Positions 35,301 through 47,300 of a DNA stretch of 64,000 bases are shown one piece after another. This DNA comes from Trebouxia sp. TZW2008 (taxonomy: Eukaryota > Chlorophyta > Trebouxiophyceae > Trebouxiales > Trebouxiaceae). The notes beneath the pieces are model-generated. The model was not told the origin of the DNA and ran no database searches. It worked only from the letters and a program-made list of their open reading frames with translations. Position numbers and translations under genes: made by a program. Within the stretch, counting starts at the first letter, position 1. Each line of letters opens with the position of its first letter. The DNA lies in assembly GCA_002118135.1 (NCBI GenBank), contig BDIU01000527.1, forward strand, positions 41,708 to 105,707, written 5' to 3'.

Positions 35301-38300
35301 TGATTCAGTTGACCCAATCTCTCAACTCAGGTGGTGCGCAGGAGCTGTTCAGGAATGGAGTTCAGAATTCATGTGTCATTTGGGAGCTGCCACCCACGCA
35401 GCTATGCATTAGTCTGTAGCAAGATTTTCAGCTTACAATCAGCTCCTCCCACGGTTGTGCTGATTCAACCTCTCAGTGCACATGGTGAGCACGAGGGGGC
35501 CTCTGCTGTCATGAAAGCCAGCAAAAATACAAGAAGATAACTGCAACTTGGACTGTTGCAACTGTCCCAGTTTCAAACTTCTTCTTGCGTCTTTGCCCTC
35601 TTTCATGCCAGCAGCAGAGGCTCTTCCAGAAACTCAAACGCCCTTCCCTTTTTTTGGTGTGATGGTGGTGCTGACATGTATGTGCCATCGCAGTGCGGCA
35701 TGTCTGAGTGGATAGTGAGGCCTGCTGCCCCAGGCCACCACTCTGCTGCCATGGCATTTGGTGTAAGAGACGTCAACTGTCATTGCAGTTAAATCTTGAC
35801 AGTCAGTCCAAATGATGCAATTAGCACAAGATGCAATGATTAGAGACAATTGGGTGCTTTCATCCAACCCTGGCTGGACCTGCTGAGCCTTTCTAGAGTA
35901 CGTTCTGAATGAGATGATCTGATTGAATTGCAGCCATAGCTCTTGAGGTCATCAGAATGTTCCCTGGGCTTCACCAAACAGCCAGCCCAGCAGAGCACCT
36001 GTATTGATACGGATGACCGTTGCGGTGTGACTAAATTCCCAAACTCATCCAACAACTGTTGCTTTGTAACAACATTGTCACTTTTGACTGTTGACTTTTG
36101 CTTTGTGACATGACAGCATCCTGGGGTGAAGCATGAGCAATCAGCTCGACACAGCATTGATCTTTAGGCTGGCTCTGGCTTCACAATCTCAGTGACAGTA
36201 TTGACTGATGTTTCTGCTTGGTGCCATTGCAGCCGCCGGAAGTGAAGCATGAGCAGCCGGCTCAACAGAGCAATTGGGCCAGGAATTTGAAGATAGGGGC
36301 TGCAGCTGTGGCAGGAGGGACCATCTTGGCTGTCACTGGTATGCTCGCTGCGCTGCGCTGCGCTGTGCTGTGCTGCGCTGTGCTGTGCTGTGCTGCGCTG
36401 TGCCGCGCTGTGCTGTGCTGTGCCGCGCTGTGCTGTGCTGTGCCGCGCTGTGCTGTGCTGTGCCGCGCCGTGCTGTGCCGCATGCAGTAACGAGCATCAG
36501 CAGTAGTAGTGAGCAGAGTTATAGTTTCACATACTGCTTGGCGCAGGATCATCTGCTGCAAATTAGGTGCACACACTTGTCATGACATCATGACAGGTGT
36601 GGTCAAGATCTGCAATGCAGAGTGGCGCTGTGACTGCTTTTTAAATATCATGATCCTCCTTGCATTCCCTTGACCCTCACACTTGCAAGACGAGGTTTGG
36701 GGACCATGAGCTTTCAGAAGCAGTCAGCAGAATAATTTGCATTGTCAAAATTGACTGCGCGAGTTTGTTATGGCTGCATGACAAGGTGCTGTGTCTTCTG
36801 TGTATCACCGCCGCAGGCATGGTGCAAATGCAACCAGTGTTCAGTGTGACTGCAGTCATACGGTAATGGTAATGCAGGTGGGTTGGCAGCGCCTGCTTTA
36901 GCAGCTGTGGCCCGCAGCACTGTAGTCGGCAGTGCTGCTGTGGCCACAGCTGTGATGGGCATGCTGCCAAGATGCAGTGCTTGCTATGGAGCCGCACAAC
37001 ATAAACAGCAATGCAAGTGTTGCTAATCTTTCATCAGGATGCAGTGTCACTGCAGGTGGACTAGCAGCGGCAGCACTAGCAGCAGTGGCAGGCAGTGCGG
37101 CCACTACTATAGTGGGTTGTGCTGTAGCGGCCGCCGCTGAGACATGGCCTGATCACAAGATGCTGCACTTGCTGTGAGCAAAGCAATGAAGTAGCAAAGC
37201 GCTTGCACTCATAACTTCATTGTCACTGCAAGCTGACTGCTTCGTATCTGCCATGTGACTGCAGGGGATTTGGCAACGCCAGCACTAGTAGCAGTGGCAG
37301 GCGGTGTGGCCACCAATATAGGCTGCAGTGCCGCAGCGGCCACCACTACAGCATAGCTTGATGACAACATGCTGGACCTGCGATGTAGCAGTGCAATATA
37401 ATCTCAATGTGACTGCAGTGTGACTGCAATCTGACTGCAGGTGGGTTGGCAGCGCCAGCATTGGCAGCAGTGGCAGGCAGTGTAGCCACCACTATAGGCG
37501 GCAGTGCTGCAGCGGCCACAGCTGTGACGGGCATGATGGGCAGCAGTGTGGGAGCAGCCAGCATGATTGCTGGCTTTGGCTATTATGGAGGCCGAGTCAC
37601 TGCTGACCACATGGCCCGCCGCATAGGTATGGTCAGCAATACACATGGTTTTATATGGTCTATAGAGCTGCCAGTATGATTGCTGGGTTTGGCTGCTAGG
37701 GAGATTGAATCACCACTGATCACATCGCGCGCCGCATAGGTATGGTCTGCGTCACTCATGCATTTGCATAGTCTGTAGAGCTGCTGGAGAGATTGCTGAG
37801 ATTGCAGAGTTTGGCTACTATGGAGGTAGAGTCACACATGCAAGCACATTGTCTGGATCAGTTGTGATCCTGCATTCATCAATCATCTCATCGATGTTTC
37901 TTTGACTATTGTGAAAGCTGTGTCATTGCTGACCACATGGCTTGCCGCATAGGTGTGATTTGCATCATACATGCAATTACATTGTCTTGATCAGTTCTTG
38001 TCTTGCTTTCATCAATCGACTCAATGATCTTTCTTTGGCTCCTATGGGGCCCAAGTCACTGTTGACCACACAACCTGCCGCAAAGGTATGACTTGCGTCT
38101 TGCATGAGTTTGCATAATCTGTAAAGCTGGTAGAGGGATTGCTGGCTCCGGCTGCTATGGAGGCAGGGTCACTGCTGATCACATGGCGCGCCGCATACGT
38201 GTAGTGTGCACCACACATGCAAGTACATTGTCTTGATGTCTTGTCATCCTGCATTCATCAATCATCTCATTGATGTTTCTATGACTAATGTGAAGGCTCC

Positions 38301-41300
38301 GTCATTGCTCGCCACATAGGCTTGTCGCATAGTAGCATAAGCATCCCGCATGCAAGTGCATTGCATTGCATTGGATGGCTGGACCATACCTCTTCATGTC
38401 ACAATAGACAATCATGTCTGCAGCATGAACACTTCATTTGTCCTTGTGCCCAGAGGTTCTCTATCAATGCCTGGTCACCTAAATCTTTTTGCTCAGCGTC
38501 TGGTTAAACAAGAATTGAGCAGCAGAAGGCAGGCTGTGCTGCGCTTCATGCTGCTGTGCATATTGGAGAATGGTTGGCAGTATATCAAAGCATCTGTTGC
38601 ATATGCATTGCCTGTCAGAGATGCAGACAATGCATGTGTTGCAGATTTCCAGATACATACCTTGTCTCTCTTCTTGGCATTGATAGCAGCTGAAACAGCT
38701 GCACACACACAAGCAGCTTGTACTGATGATCAGATACCAGCAAATCTGCTGTTGGGGAAGATAATGTTCCCAGACTGGGAAAACAAAGAAAAGCGAGGTC
38801 TACAAAACAATCCTTATCTCCGGCTGACTGCCACCAGGAGGTCTGCTTGTTTTTGTATGGCTGGAAAAGCTTGTTTTTTTCCTCAACCAAGAGCTTACCG
38901 TCTTGTTTTACGCTAATTTTGTTTATAACACTGTCACAGCACCTCTTTGCCCTGCCTATTTTGTGTGCCATGATTGTTTCGGCCCTGTACAAAAGGATAC
39001 CAATTATCGAGTAAAATAAAGAGATTATAAAAAGGTCTTTTACTGTTGGGTTTTTTCCTATCAACTCTCGTACCAACAGGCAATTTATTTTTTCATTTGG
39101 GGTACTAAACATAAAGATACGGGATGAAATGTAGGGTAACAAAAGAATTAACCTAAGGTTTATTAAAAAGCTGTCTATGTACATTAGATAAACAAAAACA
39201 ACCAATCTCATGCTGTGCCTGCTGCTCTCAATTGTGCCTTCTTTAGAACATCATAACAAAGCCTGTCTTGACTTGAGGATGAAGCAACGCACGCCCTGCA
39301 CTCTGTCTATGCGGTTCTTGGAAGTTGGACAAGCTTGCTTCAGCAAGTTGTACAGCGGGCTGCTTTGCTCTTTCAACCAGGTGACTCACAACTCATGTTG
39401 AGAAAGGGCTATGCTAGGCTCATGAATCAATCGAAATATGGTTGCAATGCAGGTGATGTCAAGGAGTTTGGTTTCAGACCCATCCCAGAAGATGGAAACT
39501 ACACATCCCACTTCTCGGGAGACACAGGCACCCCCAAGGCTAGCCCCGGGGTCCCAGACCAGACCCCCTTCTCAGACGCCCGCCCCGATGACTCAGCCTC
39601 AGATCTCATTGACCTTGGCCAGAATCAAGGTGAAGAGGCACAAGCAGCTGACCAGGAAGCTGTTGACAGCGCCATTACTGAAGCTGATCATGCTGCTAAG
39701 CAAAGAGATCATCCAGAGCTACATCAGCGCCACTCAGAGCAGCATCAGCAGCAGCCACAGCAGCAGCAACTTCAAACACAGCAAGGTACACAATGCATGT
39801 GCAGTTCTGTCTCATCCACACACCCACAGTCTGAGGTTGGCAAGGTCATCTCAACAACTCTCCAACGTCTGTTGAACTAGGTTGCCTTGAGTCACTGCCA
39901 GGCGTTTTGGTCATGTTACAAAGATCAAGGGTCTGATGCTGGCAGGGTTGTCCGGCAGGGCCAGACTTCTGACAGTGATCCCATGTTTATTATCCAAGCT
40001 GCCTTGAGTCATTGCCACGCATCTTGGTGATGTTAAATAGATCAAGGGTCTGATGTTGGAGAGTCATCTTGCAGACCGGGGTTGTCTAACCATCTGCTCA
40101 CATCTGTTGCCATATGTTGCCCTGAGCCACTGCCAGGCATCTTGTTCATGTTGCATAGATGAAGGGTCTTGACACTGACAAGTCATCTTGCAGGACAGGG
40201 TTGCGGACAGTGATCCCATGTCTGTTGAAGTAAGCTGCTCAGGGTAGACTCTTCTGCCTCCGTCTTCTTGCACAGAATGAGGGGATGAGTCTGGTCCAGA
40301 GCAACTTGGTTTGACAAACCCGGAAGCAACGTAAAACCCCCTGGACTGTCAAATGATCCTGCAAGCCTCACCCAAATAGTCTGGCAGAGAGCAGCAAATA
40401 TGGTTATGGAGGGCACATTGACAGGCTGACCAGAACTTTCAGCACATCACAGCTTCTTAGCAGGCACAGGGGTGACTTGCCATTGACTCTAACAGTGCTG
40501 CCATATGTGTCAAAGTGAACTGCCTGAAATCGAAGTCGTTCTCTCGGTCTTGTTGCACAGACCAAGGGTATGATTCTGTTTCAGGCAGATAAACTTGACA
40601 GACGTGGGAGCACAGTCAGAACCCCGGCCTGCAGAACAACCCTACTGGCATAAGACCCAACTAGTCTGACAGAGGGCAGCAAAATCTCCAAAATTTCAGC
40701 AAACCAGAGTGTCTTTGCAGGCACAGGAATGACTTTGTCAGCAACTTTGACATTGATGCTGTGTCTGTCAAACTGAACTGCTTGAAGTCAAAATCATCCT
40801 CTTATTCTTAGTGCACGGACCGAGGATATGCTTCTGATTCAGGCAATTTGGTTTTGACAGATCTGACAGCAACTGTGCCCTGCTGAAAGACCCTGCCAGC
40901 ATCAAACCCAAAAAGTCTGACAGAGCGCGGCAACAACCCAACTTGCAGAGGGCACACTTGTCACCGTATTTGGCTAGCTGAAAGGCTGACTGTAAGATTT
41001 GGCATACCAGAGTGTCTCAGCAATTCTGACAGTGCTGCCATGACTGCCAAACTCATGTCAAAGTTCCTTGGTCTTCTTGCCCAGACTGAGGGTATGACTG
41101 TGGGTTGGGCAGTTTGACTTGACAGACCTGGAAGCGTTGTCAAAGTCCCTGGCTTGTTAGATGACCCTGCCAGCATCGAACTCAAAGAGTCTGACAGAGA
41201 GCAGCATGTATTATCCTGAAGGGCACACTTGTCTCAGTACCTGGCTAGCTGAAAGGCTCACCAAAGATCTTAGCACATCAGAGTGTCTTAGCATGCACAG

Positions 41301-44300
41301 GGATGCCTTGTCAGCAATATTGACTTTGGTGCCATGTTTGTCAAGGTGAACTGCCTGGACTCAAGGTAATTCCCCCAGTCTTGGTGGCTGGACCGAGGGT
41401 ATGATTTTGATTCAACGGTTCAGTTCGACAGACCTGGCAGCATGGTCAGAGATCACAACCTGGCGAGAGACCCTGCCAGCATTTGATCCAAACAGTTGGG
41501 CAGAGAGCAGCAAGCACTGCAGTTCAGGGCGTAGTTGTCTCAGTATCTGGCTAGCTGAAAGGCTGACCAAGCGTTCAGCACACCAGAGCGTCTTTGCAGG
41601 CACAGAGATGACTTGGCGGCAATTCTAAAAGTGCTGCCATGACTGTCAAATCAAATTGCCCATAGTCAAAATAATGCTCTCGGTTTTGGTGCACAGACTG
41701 AGGGCATGATTGAGATTCGGGCAATTTGGCGTGACAGACATGGTAGCTTTGTCACAAATTCTGGCCTGTAGAACAGTCTTGCTACTTTCCAATCCAAAGA
41801 GTCTGACAGAGGGCAGCAGCCGTTATCGTGGACGTCACACCTGTCTCAGTACCTGGCTAGCTGAAAGGCTGACCGCAAATTTTACCACACCAAGGTGTTG
41901 TAGCAGGCACAGGAATGAGCAATCATGACAGTGCTCCATGTCAAACTGAACTGCCCAAAGTCAAGGTCGTTCTCTTGATTTTGGTGCACAGACCAAGGGT
42001 ATGATTCTGATTTGGGCAATTTGATTTGACAGACCGGGCAGCATGCTCAGGATTTGTGGCCTGCTCAGAGACCCTGCCAGCATTGTAGACCCAAAAAGTC
42101 TGACAGAGGGCAGCAAGCATTATTCTGGAGGGCGCTCTTGTCTCACTAGCTGAAAGGCTTACTACAAATTTCAGCACACCAGAGTGTCTTTGCAGGCACA
42201 TGAGTAACTTGTTAGCGATTCTGACAGTGCTGGCATGTCCACACACATATGTATCAAATCAAACCTGTCACTGTTGAGCATCATGCAGTGAGAAAAGCAC
42301 GCTTTTGCAAGAAGTGCCACTAAACTGGTGCCTGATGCCCGGGTCAATTCAGCTGTTGTTCAAGCGGGACGATGTCTGTGCACCACGATGCATGACAGAA
42401 TGGGAGGCAACGCATTGAGCAAATCTGTCCTTGTCTCGCGTTTTGTCATGTACCGTGGTTCTCAGACATGTCATGCTTGGACCATTGCTGACCTGACCCA
42501 TTGTGTGACAAAATGATGACTGTCAAGAGGATGATAGCCTTACAGATCATACAGCATATGGTCAGGGGCAGTGTTCATTGGACTCACACCTGCATAGAGC
42601 AGGCTGCGCCCATCACAGCAACCTGTACACTGCAAATCAGTCTAATCTGTGTGCCTTGCTTGCTATAGCGTATGCCATATATCAAATACATCACCTATAC
42701 TGTCATTTACAAATGCCTTTGATGTGCAGTATGTGCAAATTGTGAAAAGTGTACATCGTGAGTACTGCATTCTGCATGCCACCACCTATCAGCTTGAACG
42801 CCAATCTCATAGGTCATGTTCAGAAACGGAAACTGTTTTTAGTCTCTGCTTGTGAAGACCAGCTGTCACATTCCCTTTTCAACTGAAAGGTCTTGACATG
42901 CAGCTTACCCTGATAGTACCCGTAAGTAAACCCTACTTCTGATAGTACTGATAAGTAAACCCTACTTCTGATAGTACTCGCCACACTGCCCGCCACACTG
43001 CCTGCCACACTGCCTATGCTGTTGTTGGGCGTCTGCATGTTATCACCTGTCCATTGAGAGGCAATGTTGCCAACGTGGTGTTGACAAGCAGAAGTAGTTT
43101 GGCTTCACTTCTCAACAGCATCTGCACCATCGCCTTCTCCAGCTGACAGCTGTTTGCATGCAGCTTGCAGCAGCTGCACTGTCCTATACTGTCCCTGCAT
43201 GTTTGCATATTGCCGCCTGTCCATTGGGCAATGCTGCACGTGGTGCTCAGAAGCAGCAGTTGCTTGGCTTCACTTCTCAACAGCGTCTGCGCCATTGTCC
43301 TCTCTAGCTGACAGGTGTTGCGTTGGCAGGCAGCTTGCCGTTAAAGCCACAGTCACACTATCTTTGCTGTTGCTATGGGGCCTGTATGTCAACACATGTT
43401 AATTGATGCGCAGTGTTGCGGGTGGTATTCAGAAGCAGCGATAGCCTTGAGGTAAAGCTGTCTCTGCATCTGCCTGCCATCTGCAACATTGCCCTCTCCA
43501 GCTGACAGCTGTTGGCATGCAGCTTGCCATAGACACAGCAGCTACACTGGCCACTGTCATTGTGCGTCTGCATGTCACCACCCATCCATTGAGGGGCAAT
43601 GTGGCTGGTGTTGTTCATAAGCGGCTCCTGCTTTTGAACGCCACCTGCAGCATTGCCTGTTCTAGCTGACAGCTGTTGCCATGCAGACAGCGGCCACACT
43701 GCGTGTGCAGATGCGCAGCATCAGCACGTCACCACCTGCTTGTGCGTGGGCACAACACTGCGCATAGCCATCACAAGCAAAGTAGCTCTGAGGCAAAGCC
43801 ACTTCTGCTCGTGAACATCACCTGCCCAGCTGCCTTTTCTAGCTGATAGGTGTTGACATGCAGCTTGCAAGCTACAACAGCACCCACACTGCATATGCGA
43901 TTGCTGCGTGTCTGCGTGTCACCATCTGCTTATGGGGAGGCAATGTTGCAGGTGGCATTTAGAAGCAGAAGTAGCTCTGCGGTAAAGCTACCTCTGTCCC
44001 TGGACACCACCTGCAACACTGCCTGTGCTTTCTGTGCGTGTCTGCATGTGACCACCTGTCGATTGCGGGGCTGTATTGCCGGTGGCATTCAGAAGCAGAA
44101 GCAGCTCTGAGGCAAAGCTATCTGTGCCTCTGGGCGCCCTCTGCAGCATTGCCCTCTCTGGCTGACAGGTACTGGTGTGCAGCTTGTCTGCAGACAGCAG
44201 CCTCACTGCCTAAGCTGGCGTTGCAGATCTGCACGTCAACACCTGTTGATTGCAGGGCAGTATTGCAGTTGGTGTACAGAAGCAGAAGTATCTGTGAGGC

Positions 44301-47300
44301 AAAGCTGCAAATGGTTCCTGCCTACCACCTGCAACATTGCTCTCTGTAGCTGACAGGTGTTGACGTTCAGATTGCGTTGAGACAGCAGCCACACCGCCAA
44401 TGCTGCGCGTCTGCTTGTCACCACATGTCAACTGAGGGGCACGCAGCAATCCACGATAACACCACCCACACTACCTATGCTATTGTTGCACATCTGCATG
44501 CCAACACAAGTTTACAGCCAAAGACAGCAGCAGCCACACTGTCACTGTCATGGCTGCGCATCTGCATGTCACCACCAGCTGGGAGGTAACGATGCAGGTA
44601 ACGTAGACAAGCAGAGATAGCTCTCAGGAACAGGTATTCCTGCTCCTCAACATTGTCTGCAATATCGCCTTTCTAGCTGACAGGTGTTGACATACAGCTT
44701 GTCACAGAATCAGCAGCCACACTGTTCTGCACCGTCCGTGCGTGTCTGCATGTTACCACCTGTCTACTGAGGGGCGAAGTGTCAGGTTGGCATCAGAAGC
44801 AGAAGCAGCTTTGAGGCTCCTGCTCTTGAAGACCACCTGCAACATTGCCCTCTCTAGCTGACAGGTGTTGCAGTGCAGCTTGCAAATTACAACAGCAGCC
44901 GCACTGGCTATGCTTTTGCTGCTTGTCTGCTTGTGGCCACCTATCTATCGAGGCGCAATGTTGCGTGGATTTCTTGGCAGCAGAAGTAGCCTTGAGGCTC
45001 TGCTGTTGAGGACAAAGTGCAACACTGCTCTCTCTAGCTGACATGTGTTAATGTTCAGCTTGCAAGTGAGACAGCAGCTGCAGCATTCAACCCTACCTCT
45101 TAGTAGGCAGTCACATCTAGAGTCAAGACACTCTGTAGCTCTGAGCATCCCGGCTTTCATTTGACATTGCTTTGGCCCAATCGGCATGACATCAAGCACA
45201 GACTGGCAAGTGATTGTGAAAACTCATATTTTGGGCTGTTATGCAACAGTGCATTATCTCCTTGGCATGACTTCAGTACCCCACTGACTATGTGACATGC
45301 AATGCAGGTACAGCCTTGCTAGCTGGCTGAAGCATGTACAGTAATGCTTCTTGTTCTTCTTGACATTCTTCTGGTATGACATACAGATGCGCCAGTCAGC
45401 CCTTCCAAGAGTGCTGGAGCGTTTGGGGGCTTGTTCAAGGGAGGGTCAGGCAAGGGGGGTTCAGGGGGGTCAGGCAAGGGGGCCCCTGGGGGGTCAGGTG
45501 CGAGTGCCTCATCCTGGCTGCCCACTTGGGCAGGAGGTGCCAAGAAGCCAGAAGAGAAGGTGAGTAAGCACCCATCAGAATTTTGTGTCAAAAGTCTTTC
45601 GCTGGCCTTCACATCACGCTGGCATGTCCTGCTTGACTTCATGCTGCAAGTTGTATATCTGGAGCTCTTTGCATTCCACTCTGGACTTTTCTGAGCATCT
45701 GGTGCTGCTGTCACTTTGAACTCTGCATCTTGACAAAGGGAATGACGCTGTGTGCGTCATCTGGTCGAGGCAATCTGGCACAGAACATGCATTGGAACCT
45801 GAAGTTGGTGTCTCATCTTGATACACCAACACTACCCTGTTTGCAGCATCCAGTAAATTTGTGTGCCTACAGCAACTGCAGAATCATTTCACATTGATGT
45901 GTGGCTTTGGAAGCGGTACACTGCTTCTGTGTGCACCTGGCAGGCTTGGGGTTCATCTCACAAGCATATAGCTAAACAGCAAAGCATGTAAGTGATGGTG
46001 GTCACGATAGTGATGATGACTGTGTGCAGGCAGAGCAGTATTTCATGCTGCCCATACTGGTTGCCCCAGTGAAGAGACAAGCAGCAGTCGGCTGAGGCAA
46101 TAAGAAAAGAAAAGCCACAACAAAGCCCCATGTGCAGCAATCAGTTATGGCAATGTGACTGGGACTTTGTGGACTCTGATGCTGGGCTTGTATACAGGCA
46201 GAGCAGGATCCCTTGCTACCCATCCCGGTGGCAACAGTGAAGAGACCGGACCCCCGCCTGGCCCTCACCATTGGCGTGGCTGGATGGATTGCACAGCCCA
46301 AAGACTTTGGTAAGTAGCCTCTTAGCCTGCTGTTACTATGTATGGCTTTCGAAGCTGATGCAACTGCTTCGAGTATTTTAGTCTGCTGCAACCAATTGTG
46401 CAGCTTACTTGATTGCAAAGGTCAAAGACTTTGTTTAAAGGCCACTAAGCCTGCTGGGATTGCCTGCTCACCCAACTCATTTTCACAGCCCAAATACCAA
46501 AAGTCTTCAACTTTCAGGTTGTGCATGTGAATTGGCTGCCTTTTCTCACCAGAGATTCACCAGAGGGTGCCCAAAATTTCACACAAGACTGAGGTCAGTA
46601 GCCGCTTACCGGCTTGCAAGTGCTTGAGCATTTATGAAATTTGCACATTCTCAAGACTATGCAGAGTATTCTTTCAGCCTGCTGTAACTGCTTGCGCAGC
46701 CACCAGATGTGCACAGTCCAAAGACCAAAATATTTGCTTTTGAGGCTGTTGGTATCAGGCGATTGCACACTGTGCAAAAGGTCACCAAAGTCTTGGATCA
46801 GTAGCATCTGTGATTGCTGCAGCTGTTAACGCCCCCACCTCTTCTGCACAGCCCAAAGACTAAAGACTTTGGTCAGTAGCCTCACCAAAGACTTCCATCA
46901 GTAGCCATTTTGCATGCTGCAAGTGCTGTGCAGCCACCTTGATCACACAACCCAATGACCTGGACAGCATTCTCTTAGCCTGCTGGAACTTTGTGTACAG
47001 CCAGCTTGAAGTCTTGTGAATCTGCACAGCGCAGGCCGTGCGTCTCATCCTTGCATGATTCATGTGGGGCCATGTATGTGTAGCTGCGTAGATTTGTCGA
47101 CCTCATGCACATTATGTTCTGTCCAAAGCTGTTTGCTCGGATAGTATAAACAGCTTTTGATAGACCATCACGTGCGTGATGTCAACAACCTCACACGTCA
47201 CACATGTCTGGTATCACTCACAAGGCCCCACTGTTACAATGCTCTTCAGTTCATGTGACGCATATGAGATGCAACTTCAGACAATGCAGTCTAGTGTGCT

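Noticed and set aside
36218..36585. Cys/Ala/Val/Leu-rich frames on both strands
   Set aside because: Open only because the pentanucleotide repeat lacks stops in several frames; the real exon ends at 36338.
38350..38916. Plus-strand 188-codon frame
   Set aside because: It overlaps decayed exon 10 copies and the AT-rich island, with mixed composition and no recognisable domain; probably chance.
42880..45140. CRISPR-like look of the regularly spaced repeats
   Set aside because: The whole ~175-bp unit is repeated, with no unique spacers between short identical repeats, and it lies inside a eukaryotic intron.
45319..45714. Minus-strand Pro-rich frame (PDPPGAPLPDPPEPPLP)
   Set aside because: Antisense of the Gly/Ser-rich linker exon 12 of the DUF726 gene, which fits the phases on the plus strand.
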